From Cardiocondyla obscurior (Eukaryota; Arthropoda; Insecta; Hymenoptera; Formicidae): a DNA stretch of 64,000 nt. A program made the translations under genes and the position numbers. A model generated the notes under the pieces. The model worked only from the letters and a program-made list of their open reading frames with translations. It did no database searches and was not told the origin of the DNA. Shown here one piece after another: positions 25,611 to 38,600 of this stretch; within the stretch, counting starts at the first letter, position 1, and each line of letters begins with the position of its first letter. The DNA is taken from contig NC_091869.1 of assembly GCF_019399895.1 (NCBI RefSeq), positions 6,634,001 to 6,698,000 of the forward strand, in the 5' to 3' direction.

Positions 25611-28600
25611 GTAATATTTCATGAATCGTCACCCTGACTAATTTATTCGCCGCCTCGAACGAGGTGCCCGCTCGACGCGAGATAAGCTTGGACGAGGACA
25701 ATTAGAATTATAAACTATAGGTATATCAACAAATCAAGAGGCACGGTATACATTTACCGGTTTTCCGACGTCATTAATTGTGTTTATTTTATTTTTTATT
25801 TTTTTTTTTTTTTTACGAATCCTGCTTCATTAATCATATCGCTGTCTCATAAAGTTTTACACGCGTGTGTTTCTATAATACGAGCAATCATTATTAACGG
25901 CCTTTCTACACACGTCACGACGTAACTTTGATCCGAATAAATATTGCAAAGTTATATCGTATAATCGCGAAGTTTTGTCACAATTTTACGATTCTTTTTT
26001 TTTTTTTTTATTGCTTGTTACGTCTGTATAATAATATTATCGTCAATATTTTTTTAAATTACTTTTTACAGATTAAATTAATTAAATTTACCAAATGTTT
26101 ATCACCGATGCTGAGAATAATAATAAGTATTATTCGAACACGATCGCTTTAGGCTCCGTCCGAAAAGATGCAGGTCGTCGGCGCGGTTGAAGGCCCCTGA
26201 GATTAAAACGTTTTTAGATCGATCCGGGTCAACCCCCTATTATAGATCACAAAGAACGCGTATTATCTATAGATATACCCTAGCCTAGCAGTAAAGCCGC
26301 AATTACCGGCGACGATGGACAGAATAAGAAGCTTAATAATATACCACGATCTATAGCTCTTACATTTCTTTCTTTTTTTTTTTTTTTTCCTTTCCTTCGG
26401 ACGGTGCCCAGGGAGAACGAAAGATGCGAAAAAAAAGTATGAAAAAGAGGTAAAAAAGAAAAAAAAAAGAGTACACTGTTATACATATCAGATAATACAT
26501 TGTGATAATACGTGTTCATAAATCATTAAAACGCTTAGTCAACACGCCCCGCGTCCGTCACAGACTTTCTTGCCGGCAAATATGCGCTTGATGTTTACGA
26601 ACATCGTAAAAATTTCAACCGGCGTGAAGTCTTCTGATCGCGAGGCTAATTGCAAAATCACGAATCGGCCACGGAGCGGCGCAGAGTTACGATTGCGTCA
26701 CGTGTCGTTTCCTCCTCTACGGTTTCGAGTGACGGAAATATTACGAACGGCTCCGCGAATGCCTTCGATTTTCCACGAAACCGGTAATACATTTTTTAAA
26801 TAGCAAGTCATCATTATTATTAGTACAGATCGAAACGCTATCGGTACGAATGACTCACGGCTCTCTTACGGTTTCTGTCTAACGCAACGTCACTGTCGTA
26901 GGATCACGTTCGATCGGTGTTACTGTTGTTAGGAAAAATATATATTGTCACGTCGTAACTTTATTCTTTGCTTAGCGCGTAATATATATACTTCGTTTGA
27001 CTACTGATCTCCTCATTTTTCGCGCCGACGCTATTTTAAAATCACAAGCCATTTTTCTCTGCGGAATTATCGACGAATGTTCTCTATGTAAAATAAACGG
27101 CCTGTCCAGTTTTAAATGTTCTCTATGCTTCGCTACATTGTATATGCAAAAAAGATATAGCGCACATCGGCAAAGGAGGTCGTGGCGGTCTCTAATGTCG
27201 AGTGTTGCTATAAGGATATTCACCCGGAAACATGTGTACCAATCAGTATTTATAGTCGCTTATCCTTGGACCCATTTAATGCAGTTCTATCGGTTTGATA
27301 AAAATTTTTTTCTTTATCGAAAATATGTGATAAATTTAATTTTCAAGCGGCGCAGCATTTTCTCGCGAAGCAAAGATATGTGTTTATTTTCTCAAATGAA
27401 ATGCCTTTATTGTCTTACCACTCTTGGCACATACATATATGTGTATCGTATATACCCAATTATGCAATTCGAAATTATGTTTTATACGTATTTATTTCTC
27501 GTTCGCGTTAAACGTATGACACATCGGAATTAATTATATGTTTCGGCTTTGCCCACGGCTTTATCACGCGATTCTCTGTCTTTTCGTATAAATCTGATCG
27601 TTCTCCCAATCAGGAAATATTACTTAATTTTCTGAAATTTATTTCAGTCGATACGTAATTAATCTTGCCGCCGAAGTTTGATAACCTTTGAGACGAGCGA
27701 CTTATCGCGACCTAACTTTCGAAGAAGAAAGCCAAAGTATGCGGCGCTCGGAAAATTTTTTTTAAATAAACACGACTATCAAGATACTTGCAGCATGATA
27801 GACGTGACACTGGAATCTTTACGTAATTTTCTAATCTTTAACAAACGGTGACGTCAAATACGTATGTTTGTCACTTCCTCGAACAAGTTTGGAAGTTATC
27901 AATTTCTGCCGGCTATATTCTCGACGCGGTTCAATTGCCAATTAATTAATTAAGTATTGCACAAACATTTACAAGGAAAATTAATTTTATTTGCAGTAAC
28001 TGTTTACGTAACAAAAATATTGCGATAGCTTACATCATCTAATATCGCACTTCTCACGCGACCCAATTATCGTTACTCGGTGATTTAATCGTCGAGTGTG
28101 ACATCCACCAGAAAACGTCATTTCCGATCAAGTATAAATAAAATGTGAAATGCCACGAATCACACAAGGCAGGCTCGCGTTCGTTCGTTTACGGTAATTA
28201 AGCCTGATTTTAGCGGGGAGAAATTTTTCGAGCGGTCGCGAGAGACGAGACCCCCGAGGGTCGCAGTTGTTCACCTCGCCGTTTCCCACTTAGGCTCATT
28301 ATGCAATTTTCCAGCGAGTCTTTTTTTACCACCACAAATAGACGCGGCTATTCTCGTCCGTCGCGCGCGTCTCGTACGTCACCCTATATGTATCTCGCGT
28401 GCGCCCTTTCGCGACTTACATTCAGCTGGCTACAATGCTTTCCGAAGAATACCAAGAGAGTTAGGTACGTAGATATCTATAGACGACCTACGACGAATAT
28501 AGCGCGGTGTGCACTTCCGGGTGAATATCCTTATAACGCACGTAGAATATCGCGAGAACTACGAGGCCGGCACGTCGCCGATCTGGATATTTTAAATAGA

Positions 28601-29226
28601 TCTCGGGGACGATGTATTTCCATAATGATTAATTATGTAACGTATTCTGCCACGCGAGCGCATCTTTGCTAATATTAGAACGTTCGAATTAAAAGCTGAG
28701 TAGAACTGTACAATAGAAAAAAGAAGAAGCAGAAAAAAAAAAGAAAGAAAAATGAAAAGAAATTTACTAATTACAAAATTAGACACGTTATCTTTAACAA
28801 CGAGGCTTTCTGAGCAGAATTAAGCAGAGAGCGAATGGAATTAACTAACTGACATAAATTCTTCGAGTTAAATAAGGGAACACTCGGACGCGAAAGTAAG
28901 CGATGCAATTCCTCGCAAAGTTATGCAACTGAATTCTATGATACGCCGAAGCTAACTTAGCCGATCACCTCCTTTTAAAGATCGATGACCCGATCCACGT
29001 GATTTCCATCGAGGAACCGCCGGGCGTGTCTAGACAGAAGCCACCAGATTACGAAGCGGTAACGGACGCGCCGCCGAGCTACGACGACGCTATCAAGCTA
29101 AATCCTAGTCAATTAATTAGGTTGAGCAATGGCAGCACGCCGCCGTTATCCTCAGGACACGTTATCCCGACGACCATAAGCATCGTCTCTCCAACCATGA
29201 CGCCGCCGCCGCCGTACGCTAGGTAA
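25362..29226 (+). CDS. Two-pass membrane protein with three PPxY motifs
   Basis: Two exons (25362-25610 and 28981-29226) join in phase 0 to give 164 aa. Residues about 16-33 and 41-62 are hydrophobic, forming two membrane segments separated by a short loop (AENYVEPVR). The C-terminal tail is proline-rich with PPDY (104-107), PPSY (114-117) and PPPY (159-162), three ligands of the form bound by WW domains of NEDD4-family ubiquitin ligases. The PPDYEAVTDAPPSYDDA block recalls PY-motif adaptor proteins such as Commissureless or NDFIP, but the two-pass topology differs from Commissureless and I do not recognise the family. Likely role, by inference, is to recruit a NEDD4-type ligase to a membrane cargo. 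Start at 25362 is the first ATG after the acceptor tttcag|CT; an upstream exon may add six residues. Confidence 0.82.
25611..28980 (+). other. Intron of the PY-motif gene (3,370 bp)
   Basis: Begins gtaata and ends ccttttaaag. Contains AT-rich tracts, a perfect CRE palindrome at 27849-27856 and a 178-codon open frame at 26997-27533 that does not resemble a protein family. A further small exon inside cannot be excluded. Confidence 0.55.
28981..29226 (+). CDS. PY-motif protein exon with the PPxY tail
   Basis: Encodes residues 84-164, starting IDDPIHVISIEEPPG and ending TPPPPYAR. The stop TAA at 29224-29226 overlaps a consensus donor (AG|gtaaga). If that donor is used, the next exon at 29399 begins GTGA and yields the codons AGG TGA, so the protein ends at the same arginine either way. 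Confidence 0.8.
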   Translation: MDDPIHVISIEEPPGVSRQKPPDYEAVTDAPPSYDDAIKLNPSQLIRLSNGSTPPLSSGHVIPTTISIVSPTMTPPPPYAR

Positions 29227-29338
29227 GAATATTCACAAATCTCTGACATCATCTTCATTTTGCCTGTTCTTTCAAATTTTTAAGTCTAAGAATTTACTTT
29301 ATTTAATTCTTATTTTCCACCCGCGATATATTATTGAC

Positions 29339-29364
29339 AAAAAAAAAAAAAAAAAAAAAAAAAA
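29339..29364. repeat. Poly-A tract (26 nt)
   Basis: Uninterrupted A run within the short candidate intron 29223-29398, about 34 nt before the acceptor. Confidence 0.85.
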
Positions 29365-29398
29365 GCCGGCTTTTCGAGAGAGTTGTTCTTTGTTTCAG

Positions 29399-30211
29399 GT
29401 GAGATTGCGACGCCACAAGTAGAGACCAATGAATACGCAGATCTGCGGCGCGGATTAGAGAACCGACGCATGCCGTTGTCAATTGCGAAAACCGATCACG
29501 TCCGCAGACTGCGAATAACACGAACCGTACGACAATTCCCGCTGTTCTCGTCGTTAACGAGATGCGTGAACATATACATTTAGTGCGAGATGCGGGAGAC
29601 GAAGTTGAACCGTTCAAGATTGCTCAGCGTTTCCACGAGCGAGAATTGAAGGAGGATCTCTTCGCGGCATCTTAAATATCGACTGCTTAGATTAGTATCT
29701 ACTACTAAACACTGCGTACCATTGACGTCATTTAACAATTATAGTTGATTCTTCCTTTATAACAGTGCTATTATAGTTTCCGCAACGGTCGCGAAATAGA
29801 AAAATAAGACTCCCGTTCCGATATCAACCCGCGATATTCGAGTTTGCGGCCTAACGATTTTGCGGTTACTCTCAAATTATATCACGGGCTTTTGTTTTCC
29901 CATCAACGGAACAATGACTTTTAGACAGTCAGATATTTCATCGAACTCGCGGTTAACCGTTTATTTAATTCGCTCCGGTCTGCAGGAATTCTTTAAATTA
30001 ATTGACGGTACACGTGTTATTTTTTTTTTTTATAGAGTAAGTATTTTTTTTTTAATTTACTTTATTACGATCGCGCGTTATTTGGAAAATAACGCGAGGA
30101 AGATCGGACAGAACCATATCGTAATACGTAAATCGCATTGATTGAGCCTCGTACACCACATTCAAAAGTCATCGTGCTCTAATATTTTAGTCACGTCACT
30201 TTCAAAATAAA
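29399..30211 (+). other. Probable 3' UTR exon of the PY-motif gene
   Basis: Follows the acceptor ttgtttcag at 29398. The first in-frame codon after splicing is TGA, so it is untranslated. An AATAAA at 30206-30211 is a candidate poly-A signal. ORFs inside are not protein-like. Confidence 0.4.
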
Positions 30212-30890
30212 CAGCTCAACTACTCGTCATTGGGGCGCACGTAATTTTTAATACGCGACGATGGGAAGTGCTCGCGATAGATTTTCTCACTCTGGAACAT
30301 CGTCGGGATTCGCTATACGGATTCGAGGAGGATCGCGTCCCACGGTGATCCAGAGAAATCACAGTAATGAAGCATTTAGCGCGCTGCGAGCCTAGCCGCG
30401 CGCTCAATTTACCGAAGAACGATCTTCTGCCATATCATTTCAGTGTCTGTCTCTTTAAATACGCATACACACGCGCACGGCACACTCATGCGAAAGCCAG
30501 TCGCACGTCCATTTAATTGTGATATATATTATTATAAATATGTATAGATATTATGAAACAATACTGTCGAATGTAATGGCGACGCTTGTTAAAATAAGAC
30601 TTTTTTTTTTATATATCGAAAGCGTAAATACAAAGTACGAGATTTTTATACGGCAATTTATCGTTACTCTCTCCTGTTCTTTTTTTCGTCAACAATGGAA
30701 GAGGCACGCGCGCACGGTTTTATGAAAGATCCGAATTCGCGCGCGTCATTATATTTTAGGACATTAATTAATTATAATAATGTCTTTGTAATAATTACTA
30801 TTTAGTGATTTACAGCCGAAGGCGTATTAGGGTACACTTACTACTTGTAGCTTTTGGTTAGGTTAGGGTAAGTTATTTTTCGTCCCTCCG

Positions 30891-30952
30891 TCCTTCCCTC
30901 CTTCCCTCCTTCCCTCCTTCCCTCCTTCCCTTCTTCCCTCCTTCCCTCCTTC
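30891..30952. repeat. 62-nt pure pyrimidine tract, (CCTTCCCT)n
   Basis: Uninterrupted C/T run with an 8-bp period, about seven units with one variant. Confidence 0.85.
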
Positions 30953-32585
30953 AGTGGCGGTTTGTGGGTTATCCTGACGTCTTGTAACACTCACAATTGC
31001 TCAGCACTGTATTCCACTGCTCTGCTTTTTTTTTATAATCCCTGTCACTAATCACTAACACCATCACGCGAGATACGAACGACCGAGAGAGTGACGGTGG
31101 ATTATCGCGGCAATTTTTAACGATTAAAATTAAGAAAGCGCGACGAACGATTATCCGCCGTATAAATTTGCATCCTCGATATCCGTGGCGTTGCTCCCTT
31201 CCACCGGGTCCTTCGGTCGAGTCGTCCTCGGTCTCGTCGCAAGAAGCCGGCCGCGATGTAAAGCGAGATTACTTTTGACTCTTCGGTCAGTTCCTCGTCG
31301 GCGGGATGAACGACGCTGTGAATTTGTATCAAGCGGCGAATGAGACGGGTCCCCGACGCGCTTAATATTCCTCGAGTTCTCCAAAAGTCTCTCGTTCGAA
31401 ATGGGATGAGAATCTCGGCCGCGACGAAGAAGACGCGCGAAGTAGCAGATCTCCTTGCGCTCTGAAATTGCCGGTCGGCCGAAACTTGCCGAGGAAAATT
31501 TTTAATGGGAGCCGGAATCGGAAATGTCCGAAGTGAGGCAAATTCACGTCGAACACTCCGCGCGCTCCGCGCGCTGCACGTAGCCTTGTCGTTCCGATAC
31601 ACTTTTTTGAAGAACGAAACGGAGCACAAAACGACGACTGAGATAACTCAGGCGTACAGAAAATGATCGTTCGTTCCGGTGTTGACGACGTCGACACTTG
31701 TTCGTGTACGAGACTATCCTATCTGCGGTAAAAAAAACGTCAAATTACGGAGCGATTAGCGACACGTCCACACGCCCGAAACTCCGCAATTAGACTGACC
31801 GTTTGAGATTTCGGCCCTTAGAGAGAAAGAGACGACCGCGTAAAAGAAGTGAGACAGCGATAGGTCTGCTCGTCAGCTGATCGGCTGTCCTTCTCGCACG
31901 GACTTCTCGTAAACGCCGAACTCGATGCCGAGTTAATCTATTTATGTTTTTTTGACAGCAATTAACAGCTAATTAACACCGATGTTTTAAATATGATATT
32001 CTGCTAAAGATCACGTACTTTTTCTCTCACGACTGGCACTTCAAAGCGCCTCTTGTTGCTTTAAATTCAGTTGAAATGTACACTCGGACGTTAATTATAT
32101 TGGTTCTTTATGATGATTACGGAAATTATAGACGATCGATCTAATCGATAAACACTACGTTTCCATGAGGCACAGATTCGTGATACATTAGAATTAATAT
32201 TTGACACGTTCAGTGTCTAAATTCTGTTGTAGCGCGTTAGCTTGGATAAGAATGAGATACATAACGAAGACCGGAAAGCTTCGCGCGACTTTGTTTATCA
32301 CGGCTCTTATATTCCTTCACCGGCAATCGAGCAGTACTCAGCGTATATAAAATAATGAAAGAATTACAAAGTCAAACGGGGAGAGAATCGGTCGGCGGCG
32401 TCGCAAAAAAACGGCGGCCTACGGGCGGCAATAAAATACTCTACATCTCCGCTTCCGAACAGGGATATGGAAGAAGAAATAATTTAATATTCATCGATAA
32501 ATACCCTTTATTCAATCGGAGTAACATTTATACTTACTTAAAGCATGTTTATTGAACTTATATACTTGTAGATTTTTTTATTAAC

Positions 32586-32700
32586 GGCAACAATCATAAT
32601 CGCAAGAGTGACAAAAACGTAACGATAATAATTACAATAATAGTAAAGTAATCGCAATAATATTAATAACAATAATAATCAGGACTAGATAATAATGGCG
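32586..32700. repeat. AAT/GAT triplet-rich cluster
   Basis: Degenerate AAT, GAT and AGT triplets. Related clusters lie at 32886-32945 (sharing CAATCATAATCG) and 34326-34456. Confidence 0.65.
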
Positions 32701-34018
32701 ACGTTAACGGAACTCATACTAATATCGCAGTGTATATTAATTGCAGCGCGGCGAAATCGAAGGTAAGTTACGTTGCAGAAGTCAAAAGTGTAATGACTGT
32801 TTAGTTCTCGGCTCTTATGCTCGTCCGCTTCGCTCGTTTTCAATGCCAATTGGTGCTAATTCGAAATGAGAAATTCGACAGCGGTAACGACAATCATAAT
32901 CGTAACGATAATAATAGTGACAGGAATAATTATAACGTTAAGGTTATTCATAATTGTCGGTCGACTATCGCTATCTGTAGTTTGTTAATACTCTCACTAC
33001 ACGGTGGTTGGTTAGCTCTTTTTATATACATTATCTGATACACATAGTCGTAGCGAACGCAGTGTAACTTTAACGTAACGTACAGCTTCGCATCGGCAAA
33101 ATCACTGTTCCGATCGACATGTCTGCTATTTATCTACGATTTGTGTCTGGTAATTTTGTAATCTTGACGTTACCAATCCGCGTGTGACAATAAGAGAGAA
33201 AGTAAGTGTCGAAATTATTATTATCGCAGTCGTCTGAACTATCTAAAACCGTCTAAAATATAAAAGCACTTTTCCCGGCAGTACGATTGACGTTAGATTA
33301 AATACGCGTACGATAAAGTAAAATTCTATAAGCGTCTTGTTAACAAATTTCTCCTCTTAATTACGCCTACATTCATTTTCATGAATCCGCAGCTGGGTCG
33401 TTACCATTTCGTTTTAAGGTGTCAACGTGCTGTTAACAGAAAAAAAAAAAAGGAAAGAACGTAAACGCATCTATGTCGATCGATTGACTTACACGCGAGT
33501 ACAGTCAACCAGCGAAAACGGAAACTTCTGGCATAGTCCTACGATAATGATAACATTCACACATCTCCGACTCGAGAAGCGACTCGACTCCTACGACGGC
33601 AGAGTCGAGAGTTTTGGTATTTACAAATTTCCTTGGCTTTTCCGCATTCGTTCCGGCAACCAAGCATACGTGTAACGCAAACGTGGAACGCAGGTGGGTC
33701 AACGAAAACGATAATGACCGCGTCGATACAAATGTACACGTGCCCCACAACGCGGCGGTTCGCGAATGTACAAAGGAGAGAATGCGGCGCATTCCGAAAT
33801 TATTATTGCACACACGAACGAATACTTTCCACGGCCGAGTTGGCGGTCGTGGAGAAACGCGAGGCTCGATCCTTTCCCCCCCTGTATTATTGATGAAACG
33901 ATCGAGATCTGATTATTCGCCCCGAACAAGCATAAATTTGACGGAGCATCGGACTTACGATTGACAGCTGTTGATGAAGAGGTCCACGCATGACCTCGTG
34001 AGCATTTCTCTCATCATT

Positions 34019-34150
34019 TCTTTTTTTTTCTTTTTTTTTCTCTTTTTCTCTCTCCCATCCCTCTCTCGCTTACACACGCATGCACACTCTCTCTATCTCT
34101 TTTTTTTTTCTTTTTTCCTCCTTTTCTCTTTTTCTCTTTCGCTTTTCATT
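34019..34150. repeat. CT-rich low-complexity tract
   Basis: Long T and CT runs on the plus strand; the serine/phenylalanine ORFs here are artefacts of it. Confidence 0.75.
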
Positions 34151-35385
34151 ACCTCGACCGAGTGAAATCGCAGCTCGTTATCGCCAGCGATTTTTGTCCT
34201 TAATAATAATTGTATATCTCTGTGACTATGTACAGCCTATGGACAACGCGTCGCACTTTTCTTCCTTATAGATTCGACAATATTATATAAATACGATGGT
34301 ATACTTCGTGACTATATTTTATCGACAGTAGTAAGAGTAATGGTAGCAATAATGACAATAGAATTAGTCGCTAAAAACGGTCCGGCTGGCTGTAACAGTT
34401 ACAGTAATAGTAATGATAATAATGATAATAATTGCAATGATAATAACCAGGAGTAATGACTACTGATAAATAGTATAGCCGATAAATCGGTTAATGAGTA
34501 GCCCTTGGATCTTTTCAGCAGAAGCATCGCTGGTGAACGCACGCCGGCCTCGTTTAAACGGCAATAACAGTTACACAACGTTAAGTGTGGCAAGAATCCG
34601 ATACACAGCTAAATGAATAAGTTGATTTTTTTTTTTTTTACTTTTTCTTTTATACACGACTTAGAGCGACTTAACCATCAACCTGTCGAATAATATATAA
34701 ACGCAATTTCTCCCGCTGTGTATGTACAGACGCGGCGGTAGCGGCCGCCGATGATCGTGATACTTGACGCAGACATCGTTATATGTACAAAAGATATATC
34801 GTCACGGGGACCACGTCGTCCCCGTGAATGGTAGTCCGTTCAGCTCAGTTCGCATGCTCCGGATAGAGCCGTCACGTCGGTTAGGTGCCGTTATAACGTT
34901 TTCTAAGCGGCCCACGGGCCGGTCGTCATGCTCGACCGGCCACGACGACTTTCACCGTGCAATCGTCACCCGGCGATCGCACATGATCGCGAGTACGACG
35001 TCGCCGCCAGCTGACGTAGTTCGAAATTCACGCGGGTGATGAACGTTGCGCCTGCGGGTGCGTGTGACGCACCGGCCGGAATCGCCGTAGCATCCGGATG
35101 AGATCACACGCGTTACGAAGCCGGGTTTCTCCCAAGTCGGTAGGCCGATCCGCGGAGGTCTCAGTCACGATCGACGCAGTTCCCTTTCCTGTATGCTCGT
35201 CTCGATTAATACGTGTCTACGTTTTACGTGGGAACTAAGCACCGTTCTCTCGCACCGGTCCCGCTCGCCCGCGTACGTCGGAGCAGGATAATCTGCGGTC
35301 GGTGTCACGAATACGCCGAGTCGCTTGGTCGTGCGAGTCCAGAGAGCGACGCTCAGTACCCGATCGTCGATCTTTAAGGATGGTC

Positions 35386-35661
35386 TCAGATGGGTGTCGG
35401 CAGGACCGTGAAATCCTGCAGAGCGGTCTTCACCGTTTCGTAAATCGGCCGGTTGCTCTCGTCGGCGCAGTAGCCGTCGGCGGTGCACAGAGTCTGCAAC
35501 TTCGTCAGGTAGCTGTCGAAGTTTTCGTGGCCTATCTTCTCTTGCGGTCCGCCCGGGGCGTTCGGTATTCGCACCTGCTCCAGCAGAGTGATCATGTTGT
35601 CACGCAGCGATTGATAGTACTCGGTCAGATTATTGTTGCGCTGCGCTATCGTTGTGGTCTC
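35386..35661 (-). CDS. MYT1: MYT1 coding exon 15 (C-terminal domain)
   Basis: 276 nt, acceptor tttttctttgcag, stop TGA at 35386-35388. Encodes NNNLTEYYQSLRDNMITLL and HENFDSYLTKLQTL, the conserved MYT1 tail, ending VLPTPI. Confidence 0.95.
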   Translation of the reverse strand, partial: ETTTIAQRNNNLTEYYQSLRDNMITLLEQVRIPNAPGGPQEKIGHENFDSYLTKLQTLCTADGYCADESNRPIYETVKTALQDFTVLPTPI

Positions 35662-38600
35662 CTGCAAAGAAAAAATAATTATCATTTGAAATATTTAAAA
35701 ATTTATATATTACTCGAAAACAATTTTTTTATCTTTAGTACTCCGAAATACATTGATCAGCCACCGGTTACTTCATTTCCAGAATATCAGCGTACGGTTA
35801 ATAAAAAAAAGTTACTGCTGCGACATGCTATTCCGCGTAAATCTCCCTTAAAACAGCAGTATCAAGAGAAAAAAAAATTTGTTTAATTAATAAACAATTT
35901 TGGATTTATTTTAGCGTGGAATTAGAATTTAATTGAGGTTCAAGGCACGATCTGATCAAGTGATTTTGGTAGGGCAAGTGCGACTGGCTACAAAGCGTTC
36001 AGGGATCTACCGTCAATCTACTACTGGCAAAATTGCTATTTTTTTTTAATGCAAAATAGTTCGTTATTTATTTATTCGGCACACGGTATGCTACCGACTG
36101 AGCACTGACCTTTTCACCCTGCTTGAGCTGATTCTCCATAGCGGTGATATCCGAGCGCAAGCGCAAGACCTGCGATTCGACCCGGGCGTTCTCCCTCTGG
36201 AGCTCGGTGATTTCAGCTTCCAGTGTGTAGAGATCCTCGCTCTGGACACCGGCGGTCCCGCTACCGCTCGAGTTACCCTGACCCGTGCCTACCGCACCCC
36301 CGTGAGCCGGACCACCGGCTTCCAACCCTGAGGACAGGACAGACACGGTCCAGTTTGATCGACTGCCCGTTACACCGTCGAAAGAGAGATTGTATCGAAT
36401 ATATTTCCCGATTCCCAGAGAATTTCACCCGCAGTTAAGCGTGCACGACGCGGCTCGTACGCCCGTATTCGTCCCGATACAAAAATAATCCGGATTTAAT
36501 CGCGCGATAGCGAATTCTATGGGAAAGCTACTAGAAACTGTCGTTACTCGAATTCCCACGTCCGATAAAAAATTTATACAAATCTAACGTATTTAATGCA
36601 AGCGTTTTGACACGCGTCTTTTCTTTTCTTTTTTTTTTTTTTTCTTTTCTCTTTTTTTTTTTTTTATTATTAGTTATGATCGATAAGCGTTAAATCGAAA
36701 AACCCGAGCAAGTACTTTAGGAGACTGTTACGCGATACGTGGAAATGTAGCGAGCATTAAAAATTCATGTCAGGGACATTGGTTCAGACAGCGACTTAGG
36801 CGAGGCGATTTGTGAAAACGTCGCGATTGCAAGTCCGAGTGAATTGCTTAGATTTTTTTTTTTTTTTTTATGACGTTAATGTAATTTCTTTGTTATCTCA
36901 CCTCGCCTCGTCCCAAGTCGCTGCATTGCAGTCTGTTTCGAGATAATGGGACGGTACGGTTTCTTCTGCATACGGTTCGTGCCAAAGTGATAAACGTATC
37001 TCGGCAAAAAAGCGAGAGACACTTTTGAAGGCTCATTCGATCAAGCGTGTGCTCCGACTCGGCAAGAGACGCACGAACCTGACAGGAGTGCCGTGGAGAT
37101 GGTATGACCGGGAGAATGTCAGGGTGTTTTTTTCGGGGGGTAATTAGCGTGAGGTGCCATCATACCAGATAGAAGAAAAAAAAAAAAAAAGTCGGAGGAC
37201 ACCGAGTGCTGGCGTTGAACATCGCGCGGCGCGGCGTTCCCTTGCGCGTGAATGAGCGGGGGAGAAGCTTACGATATATTTATTGTGCCAAAGGTACGAC
37301 TCACAAATATATTGCCAACACTCGTACGTCATCACGTAAAAGTAAAAAATACTGGTGTGTGGAGATTCTGTAATGTAACATCGAAAACACATAGGAAAAC
37401 AAGTGGCGAATACGTCAGTCCCTTACCTTCAAAAGTAACCGTGCTCCAAGCTCAACATGAAAGGAGCTGATCCCAGAATAAATCAGAATATATTATTTTC
37501 CATCATTAAGACATACGGTTAATTTTTTTTTTTTTTCTTTCTTTCTTTTTTTTCGATTTTACATTTCTGTCTTGTACATAACGAAGGAAGAGGTTCCTGC
37601 ACGGGACCGAATCGAAAGGGGAGGAAAAAAAATGAGATGTAAATTAACGCCATTATATTCGATTCCGTTGCTTCTGTTTCTTCTGTTTTTTTTTTCTCTC
37701 TCTCTTTGTTTTTCTTTCTCTTTTATATATAAGCTACTCGTGGCGTTCTTTTACGATTTCGTATCTAATCAGTTGCGATACTTGTTCGCAAACCTGAAAC
37801 ATTTATTATTGAGAGAAAAAAAATTATCGAAACGGGGGAAGAAATATTTAAAAAAGAGAGAAATGAAAGAAAACTTTTTGGCGGTCAAGAGAAAAACGGA
37901 AGGATCGGGAAAGAGGTTGTTCATATTGGTATGACAGCACATCATTGCGTGAAGAGCAGAGTATGGCGTAGCACGGGATCAAGTACAAGGTTTGAAATGC
38001 ACAAGTTTACAAAGGAAGATACATAATTCCGTATGTTTCAGCATTGTGTTCGTCCGGATGGTCAATTAATCAAAAAGCGAGGCGACATTACGTAACCGCC
38101 TTTTTTTTTTTTGTGTAAATTCTGAAGTAAATAAAACAAGCGTTACGCGTTAAATTCCGAACGAGCACGATGCGCAAGCATAGAAAAGAACAGAGAGCGA
38201 ACTTAAACTGTCTTATCTACTCTGTAACATTTCCTCTCTTTTTCCGCCGGGCGTTTTCATAAAAAAACGCATCTCGCGGTCTCAATTTTAGCAGCTCCGC
38301 GCGAGCAAAATTTTTTCTTAGGAATACTTTTTGACTTTATGGGAATAGCTTTCTTTTTTTTTTTTTTTTTCGACCGTAATTCTTCTTCGTAATGATTGGT
38401 CTCATGCATAGCGAAACTCTGACAATATTATTCTTCGATCGTTAAGTATTGACAGCCGGGGGTGACATCAGAGGCAACTTGATCCTCACCGGTGATTCCT
38501 CTGCTGTACATGCTCATATTGTCCTCTGGTTTTGGTTTCTTCACGGCGTGGCTGGCTATCGGGCAGCCCGACAGAGACCTGTGACTGTGGAAGGAGCCGT

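Larger units (their letters stand above)
30212..35385. other. Intergenic sequence and 3' flank of MYT1
   Basis: No supported coding region. CpG-rich block at 31.1-31.9 kb with overlapping long frames on the minus strand, none protein-like. Triplet-repeat clusters at 32.6-34.5 kb and the GC-rich 34.7-35.4 kb segment may be MYT1 3' UTR on the minus strand. No poly-A signal can be chosen with confidence; TTTATT at 32507-32512 is one candidate. Confidence 0.4.

Noticed and set aside
30855..30867. TTAGG repeats suggesting interstitial telomere sequence
   Set aside because: Only two units; too short to mean anything.
31117..31697. Overlapping minus-strand ORFs up to 170 aa
   Set aside because: Three frames are open at once in CpG-rich DNA, composition is arginine/serine-rich without domains, and the longest starts at a non-ATG codon.
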